Shown: positions 59,908-64,000 of the stretch, piece by piece
How positions within the stretch are numbered: the stretch's first letter is position 1
Layout of the letters: the number at the start of each line of letters is the position of its first letter
Assembly (NCBI RefSeq): GCF_016125515.1
Contig: NZ_WGLO01000008.1
Span: 1-64,000, forward strand
DNA from: Hyphomonas sp.
Lineage (GTDB): Bacteria > Pseudomonadota > Alphaproteobacteria > Caulobacterales > Hyphomonadaceae
DNA: 64,000 bases
Direction: 5' to 3'
The notes under the pieces: model-generated
Seen by the model: the letters and a program-made list of their open reading frames with translations, nothing else
Told to the model about the DNA's origin: nothing
Databases searched by the model: none
Made by a program: the position numbers and the translations under genes

Positions 59908-60345
59908 TTACTTCGGCACGCGTGTCGAGACGATCCACCCGGCCAGCTGCACGGCCAATGCGCCCATCAGCGCCAGCGGCATCAGCTTGTGGTGCACATT
60001 CAGCGCTGCGACCGTCGCCAGGATACAGGCATAATCCACAAGATCGCTCGACAGCAGCCAGCCCATCGGCGTGCGCGCGCGGCGCACGTCCAGCAGGGTC
60101 ACGCTCGGCCAGGTGTGGCCCATGCCCGGCGGGCCGAACACGGCGAGCACGCGCCGGGGGTCAAGAATGCCGGTCATTTCCGCCAGGTCGGACAGTTTCG
60201 CCTCGCCCAGCACGATCGAGCGCTTGCGCGCGGATGTGCCGACAAGACTGACGATCGCCGAAAGGATGACCCCCACCGCGATCGCGAATTCGGTAAACCC
60301 TGCATAAGGTGGATAGCCGCCCATCGCCCCCATATAGGGTGCCAT
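59908..60345 (-). CDS. Small membrane protein of unknown function
   Basis: About 145 residues from ATG 60345 (in-frame ATGs at 60333 and 60324 are alternatives). There is an N-terminal membrane segment (FTEFAIAVGVILSAIVSLVG), a soluble middle part, and two C-terminal segments (LVDYACILATVAALN and LALMGALAVQLAGWIV). No family recognised. It follows the dehydratase gene by 10 bases, so the two are probably expressed together. Confidence 0.6.
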   Translation of the reverse strand: MAPYMGAMGGYPPYAGFTEFAIAVGVILSAIVSLVGTSARKRSIVLGEAKLSDLAEMTGILDPRRVLAVFGPPGMGHTWPSVTLLDVRRARTPMGWLLSSDLVDYACILATVAALNVHHKLMPLALMGALAVQLAGWIVSTRVPK

Positions 60346-60355
60346 CCGGCGTTCG

Positions 60356-61399
60356 TCAGCGGGCGCGCGGAACGGCGGCCCAATAGTCGAAGTCCAGAAG
60401 CACGCCCTCGGCATACTTGCCGGCCGTGTCACGATAGGTGAAGGCGCCGGGGTCCTGGTCCTTCACGGCCACGAGCCGCAGGCGCAGCGCGCCCGCCGTC
60501 TCCGACAGCTCCGCCTTGCCGAGCACTTCGCTCCACGCATACACCGTGTCGCCCGCAAACAGCGGCGAGACGTGCGTGCCCGCATTGATCGCGAGCATCT
60601 GCCCGGCATTCTCCAACCCGTTGAAGGCCAGCGAGCGGGCAATCGAGATCACCACGCCGCCGTAGATCAGCCGCTTGCCGAACCGGCTCGCCTTCTGGCC
60701 ATGCGCATCGAAATGCACCTTCGCCGTATTCTGGTAGAGGCGCGTCGCAATCTGGTGCTCGGCTTCTTCCACGGTCATGCCGTCCACGTGGTTGATCTTC
60801 TCGCCGATGGCATAGTCTTCATACACATGCCGGCTGCCGGCCTGCGCCAACGGCCAGCTCTTCATTTCCGGATAGCCCGCAAGGTCGGCGGCCGAGACGG
60901 CGGGCGGCAGGTCCGGCACCACCTCTTCTGGGGCGGGCGAGGCCGCATCGCGCTTGTTCACCATCACCCAGCGCACATAGGACATCACCTCTTCGCTGCG
61001 CTGGTTGATGCCTTTCGTCCGTACCCAGACGACCCCGGTTTTGCCGTTGGAGTTTTCCTTCACACCAATGACCGCGCTCTCGGAGCGCAGCGTATCGCCG
61101 GGCACCACCGCGCGCAGGATGCGCCCATCGGCATAGCCGAGGTTCGCCACCGCGTTCAGCGAGATGTCCGGCACGGTCTTGCCGAACACGATATGGAAGG
61201 CGTGCAGCGGATCGGCGCACAGTCCCGGCAGGCCCACCGTCCTGGCGAACTCGGCGGAGGAATACTGGGCATAGCGGTTGCCGGTCAGCGCGCGGTAGAG
61301 CGCCAGGTCGCCCTCGGTCACCGTCTGCGGCGTGGCGTGGATCAGCTTCTTGCCAGGGGTGAAGTCTTCGAAGAAATTGCCGGGATTGGATTTGGTCAT
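60356..61399 (-). CDS. MaoC-type dehydratase, mesaconyl-CoA hydratase-like
   Basis: 347 residues made of two hotdog halves, the size of mesaconyl-CoA (2-methylfumaryl-CoA) hydratase of the ethylmalonyl-CoA pathway. DFTPGKKLIHATPQTVTEGD opens the first half, and EDYAIGEKINHVDGMTVEEAEHQ the second; FDAHGQKASRFGKRLIYGGVVIS supplies the hydratase motif. A CoA-ester lyase of the Mcl2 type is encoded nearby (62228-63109), which supports that pathway. Assignment beyond a two-domain MaoC protein is inferred. Confidence 0.8.
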   Translation of the reverse strand: MTKSNPGNFFEDFTPGKKLIHATPQTVTEGDLALYRALTGNRYAQYSSAEFARTVGLPGLCADPLHAFHIVFGKTVPDISLNAVANLGYADGRILRAVVPGDTLRSESAVIGVKENSNGKTGVVWVRTKGINQRSEEVMSYVRWVMVNKRDAASPAPEEVVPDLPPAVSAADLAGYPEMKSWPLAQAGSRHVYEDYAIGEKINHVDGMTVEEAEHQIATRLYQNTAKVHFDAHGQKASRFGKRLIYGGVVISIARSLAFNGLENAGQMLAINAGTHVSPLFAGDTVYAWSEVLGKAELSETAGALRLRLVAVKDQDPGAFTYRDTAGKYAEGVLLDFDYWAAVPRAR

Positions 61400-61544
61400 G
61401 GCGCGCGCATCCTGTTCTGCGGGCACGCGCGGGGGCCGTCTCCGGCTCCGGTCCGGTGCGCCCGGGCTTGTCTCGGCGCACACCTGCTACTGACGACGGG
61501 GAGAAATCAAGACGCCGCCCACAACGGGCGCGGGCGCTGGCCCC

Positions 61545-61682
61545 TTACAGGTCCTGCAGATCCAGCGGCTGCCCGAAGGCCTCGAACGCGCGCGGCCCCA
61601 TCACGAGATAGGGCACACCAACGACCGTGAAGGCCGAAAAGGCCAGCAACAGACCGGCAAGGACGAGGGCAAAGGTGATCAT
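61545..61682 (-). CDS. Very small membrane protein
   Basis: 45 residues from ATG 61682 with one membrane helix (FALVLAGLLLAFSAFTVVGVPYLV) and a short polar tail. The frame is in line with flanking minus-strand genes. Length alone makes it uncertain; a conserved tail such as GPRAFEAFGQPLD in relatives would settle it. Confidence 0.45.
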   Translation of the reverse strand: MITFALVLAGLLLAFSAFTVVGVPYLVMGPRAFEAFGQPLDLQDL

Positions 61683-61791
61683 TGCGCCACCTTGCCAGCG
61701 CAGGGCTGAGATTCGGCGAATCCGGTCGGTGAAATTTGATCGATCTGGCCCGGCCCATGCTGCACTGCGACAAAATGCGCAGCGCCCGGCC

Positions 61792-62139
61792 TCAGAGGAT
61801 CTCCAGCAGTCTGTCATTCGGCCGGCCCAGGACGGCCTTCTTGCCGTTGATGCCGATCGGGCGCTGGATCAGCTTCGGGTTCTCCGCCATCGCGGCAAAA
61901 ACTTCGGCATCGCTCGCGCTCTCCGGAAGGCCAGCCGCCGCCGCATCCTTCTCGCGCAGGAAGGCACGCGGGCTCACCCCGCCCATCTTCGCCGCGATGT
62001 CCTTCAGCTCCGCAAGCGACAGCCGCTCGGCCACGCCCATGTACTTGCGCACCTCGACCTTCACGCCCTTGGACTCGAGCAGCTCCAGCCCCTTCTTGGA
62101 CGACCCGCAACCGGGATTGTGGATGAGGACATAGGCCAT
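61792..62139 (-). CDS. ArsC/YfgD-type arsenate reductase family protein
   Basis: 115 residues with a thioredoxin-like fold. The nucleophile is Cys11 in NPGCGSSKK, and the later arginine is in LIQRPI, as in glutaredoxin-coupled ArsC proteins. Members of the YfgD subgroup have uncertain activity on arsenate. No ars genes are nearby, so a general thiol role is equally possible. Confidence 0.85.
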   Translation of the reverse strand: MAYVLIHNPGCGSSKKGLELLESKGVKVEVRKYMGVAERLSLAELKDIAAKMGGVSPRAFLREKDAAAAGLPESASDAEVFAAMAENPKLIQRPIGINGKKAVLGRPNDRLLEIL

Positions 62140-62227
62140 GGCGCGCTCCTGAAGTTACTGACGGGTATTTAAGCCATCGACGTGACGCGCCAACCCCTCT
62201 CCCGTCTGTCGGGGGGCCGGGCCTACC

Positions 62228-63109
62228 CTACCTCGCCATCGCCTTGATCGCGTCGTCCATCGCCACGGTCCGGCGCGCTTCGTCGAGGTGGAGGAGTTCG
62301 GTCATCTTGCCATTGACCTTCAGCACGCCCTTTCCGGCATTCGCCGGGTCGGCAAACGCCTCGATCACGGCTTTCGCCTGCTCCACGTCATGCGGGCTCG
62401 GCGCGAAGATGCGGTTACACTCTTCAAGCTGCGAGGGGTGGATTAGCGTCTTGCCGTCGAAGCCGAGATCGCGGCCCTGCTCGCATTCCTCGCGGAAGCC
62501 GTCCTCGTTCTTGATATCATTGTACACGCCGTCGATGGCGACGACGCCATAGGCGCGCGCTGCGGCCATGGTCAGCTGCAGCGCCGTCTGGAAGGCGAGC
62601 CGGTCCGGGGTCATCCGGGCACGGTATTCTTTCGCCAGGTCATTGGTGCCCATCACGAAAGTCGTCAGGTGCGAGCCGATCTTCGCCGCCGCGATTTCCT
62701 TGATGTTGAGAATGGCCAGCGGCATCTCGATCATCACCCAGAGCGCAAAATCGGGGGCGGCCCCCGCTTTCTTCAGCGCCGCGTCGAGGCGCTCGATGTC
62801 GCGCGCACTGGTCACCTTCGGCGCCAGCACCGCATCCGCGCCGGCCGCCACCGCCATCTCGAGGTCGCCATGGCCCCATTCCGTGTCCAGTCCGTTCATC
62901 CGCACGACCAGCTCGCGCTTGCCATAGCCGCCGGCCTTCAGCGCCGCCGCAATCGCTGCGCGCGCGTCCAGTTTGGCCTCAGGTGCGACGGCGTCCTCGA
63001 GGTCGAGAATCAGCGTGTCGGCAGGCAGGTCGCGGGCCTTTTCGAGTGCGCGGGCATTGGCGCCGGGCATGTACAGGCAGGAACGGCGCGGACGGTGAGC
63101 GGTGGACAT
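62228..63109 (-). CDS. CoA-ester lyase family protein, malyl-CoA thioesterase (Mcl2)-like
   Basis: 293 residues of the HpcH/CitE family. RSCLYMPGANARALEKA, ILDLEDAV, VMGTNDLAKE and GFDGKTLIHPSQ are family motifs. Length and sequence resemble Rhodobacter Mcl2, a (3S)-malyl-CoA thioesterase, more than the longer Mcl1 lyase. With the mesaconyl-CoA hydratase-like gene it points to the ethylmalonyl-CoA pathway of acetate assimilation. Confidence 0.83.
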   Translation of the reverse strand: MSTAHRPRRSCLYMPGANARALEKARDLPADTLILDLEDAVAPEAKLDARAAIAAALKAGGYGKRELVVRMNGLDTEWGHGDLEMAVAAGADAVLAPKVTSARDIERLDAALKKAGAAPDFALWVMIEMPLAILNIKEIAAAKIGSHLTTFVMGTNDLAKEYRARMTPDRLAFQTALQLTMAAARAYGVVAIDGVYNDIKNEDGFREECEQGRDLGFDGKTLIHPSQLEECNRIFAPSPHDVEQAKAVIEAFADPANAGKGVLKVNGKMTELLHLDEARRTVAMDDAIKAMAR

Positions 63110-63153
63110 AGGCGGCTGACCCCTTAGAGCTGTGGCTGGTTTTCAAGGGAGCG

Positions 63154-63639
63154 ATGCCCCGCATGCGCGGTGATGTCCAGATCAGGCGAGCAAACCCGGC
63201 AGATTTCGGCGCGCTGGGCCAGGTGCTGCACGACGCTGTACGCGAGGCCGCGACCGCTTATTCCGAAGCGCAGCGCGCCGCATGGTCGCCTGCCCCGCGC
63301 GAGGGCGCCGACTGGACTGCGCGACTGGGTTCGCAGCGGGTCTGGATGGCGGCGGCAGAAGGGAGCCCCCTTGGCTTTCTGACCCTGACACAGGAAGGAG
63401 AAGTTGACCTTGCCTTCATCCGTGCCGAAGCACAGGGACGAGGCCTGTTCCGACAACTTTATACAGCGCTGGAGGCCGAAGCCGCGCTGCGCGGCCACAA
63501 CCGGCTCTGGACCCATGCGAGCCTGCATGCGAAGTCGCCCTTCGAAGCCATGGGCTTTGCGGTCGTCGCGCCGGAAACGGTAAGCCTTGGCGGCGAGACC
63601 TTCCAACGCTTCCACATGGAGAAATTCCTCAATGGCTGA
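63154..63639 (+). CDS. GNAT-family N-acetyltransferase
   Basis: 161 residues with a GNAT fold: IRRANPADFGALGQVLHDAVREAA in the N-terminal helix-strand region and FIRAEAQGRGLFRQLYTALEAEA, whose QGRGLF is the acetyl-CoA pyrophosphate loop (Q/RxxGxG/A). C-terminal MGFAVVAPETVSLGG is typical of the family. The substrate is unknown. AAGGGA precedes ATG 63154. It overlaps the next gene by 8 bases. Confidence 0.85.
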   Translation: MPRMRGDVQIRRANPADFGALGQVLHDAVREAATAYSEAQRAAWSPAPREGADWTARLGSQRVWMAAAEGSPLGFLTLTQEGEVDLAFIRAEAQGRGLFRQLYTALEAEAALRGHNRLWTHASLHAKSPFEAMGFAVVAPETVSLGGETFQRFHMEKFLNG

Positions 63640-64000
63640 CATCGCCCCCTTCCCCCTTTCCGGCTTTGTCGCGCCCGGTTTCGAGCCGGTCGAGGAGGCC
63701 TTCGCCGAGAACTTTGCGCACGGGGATGAACAGGGCGCGGGCTTTGCCGTCATCCTCGACGGCGAAGTCGTCGTCGATCTCAATGGCGGCTGGGCCGACC
63801 GGGCCGGCACCCGGCCCTGGGACGCGCGCACCCTCGTGCCGGTCTATTCCACCAGCAAGGGCATCTCCGCTCTCGTGCTGGCGATGGCAACCGAGGCACT
63901 GCCGGCCGGGTATGAAACGCCGGTCGCGGAAGTCTGGCCGGAATTCGCCGCGGCCGGAAAAGGCGCGGTCACGATCGGCGAAGTGGCCAGCCATCAGGCC
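63632..64000 (+). CDS. Serine hydrolase of the beta-lactamase/EstB family, partial at the window end
   Basis: The visible 123 residues start at ATG 63632, which overlaps the GNAT stop. DGEVVVDLNGGWADR precedes the SxxK active site STSK (YSTSKGIS), as in class C beta-lactamase-like esterases. The Y-x-N and later motifs lie beyond the window. Probably a cytoplasmic or weakly exported esterase, since no signal peptide is present. Confidence 0.85.
   Translation, partial: MADIAPFPLSGFVAPGFEPVEEAFAENFAHGDEQGAGFAVILDGEVVVDLNGGWADRAGTRPWDARTLVPVYSTSKGISALVLAMATEALPAGYETPVAEVWPEFAAAGKGAVTIGEVASHQA

Overview
The window is a GC-rich, densely packed chromosomal segment of an alphaproteobacterium. The content fits the Hyphomonas/Caulobacterales-Rhodobacterales range: aerobic cobaltochelatase genes cobS and cobT, a dapF-mtaB-ftsY run, cytochrome c maturation genes ccmABCDG, a two-hotdog mesaconyl-CoA hydratase-like enzyme with an Mcl2-like lyase, and many exported lipoproteins. 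The genus is inferred from gene content and not proven.

Left edge (1-2107): the first 139 bases look like one end of an IS21-type insertion sequence that has cut off the 5' end of a serine recombinase gene. The recombinase is followed by four TTCCCTGTT repeats and a tRNA-Ser(GGA). Together these look like the decayed margin of a mobile island.

2.2-18.3 kb: housekeeping and accessory genes: msrA, a GluQ-type synthetase, a DMT transporter, a lipoprotein alkaline phosphatase, a limonene-epoxide-hydrolase-like protein opposite an MmyB-type regulator, a DUF389 protein, a zinc alcohol dehydrogenase, a MATE transporter, pyrD, a TolA-like coiled-coil membrane protein and argG.

18.5-31.5 kb: an HxlR regulator broken by one in-frame stop, a tautomerase, a cobS-hydrolase-cobT operon, an exported methyltransferase paired with an exported amidohydrolase, rpmB, an apparently foreign low-GC gene, a decayed AI-2E transporter and rluD.

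31.6-45.6 kb: phoD, a catalytically degenerate SDR, a diguanylate cyclase, purEK, a creatininase-like amidase, a four-gene GldA/GldF/GldG/DUF4340 ABC system and acnA.

45.8-64 kb: the ccm operon, a MarR regulator with a histone-H1-like tail, a NUDIX hydrolase, yciB, a triply broken polysaccharide flippase, a D-aminoacylase, a membrane protein plus XRE regulator pair under a doubly palindromic promoter, and a long minus-strand block from the Mcl2-like lyase to ftsY. A GNAT gene and the start of a serine hydrolase close the window.

Three themes recur: very tight packing, including convergent genes whose stop codons share bases; several gene remnants with clear lesions; and many cell-envelope or exported proteins. 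I did not find a CRISPR array, a defence island or a biosynthetic cluster. The most unusual items are the tandem-palindrome promoter at 55269-55305, the exported methyltransferase/amidohydrolase pair, the MarR protein with a basic tail, and the ccmG 3' end that doubles as a terminator for the opposing gene.
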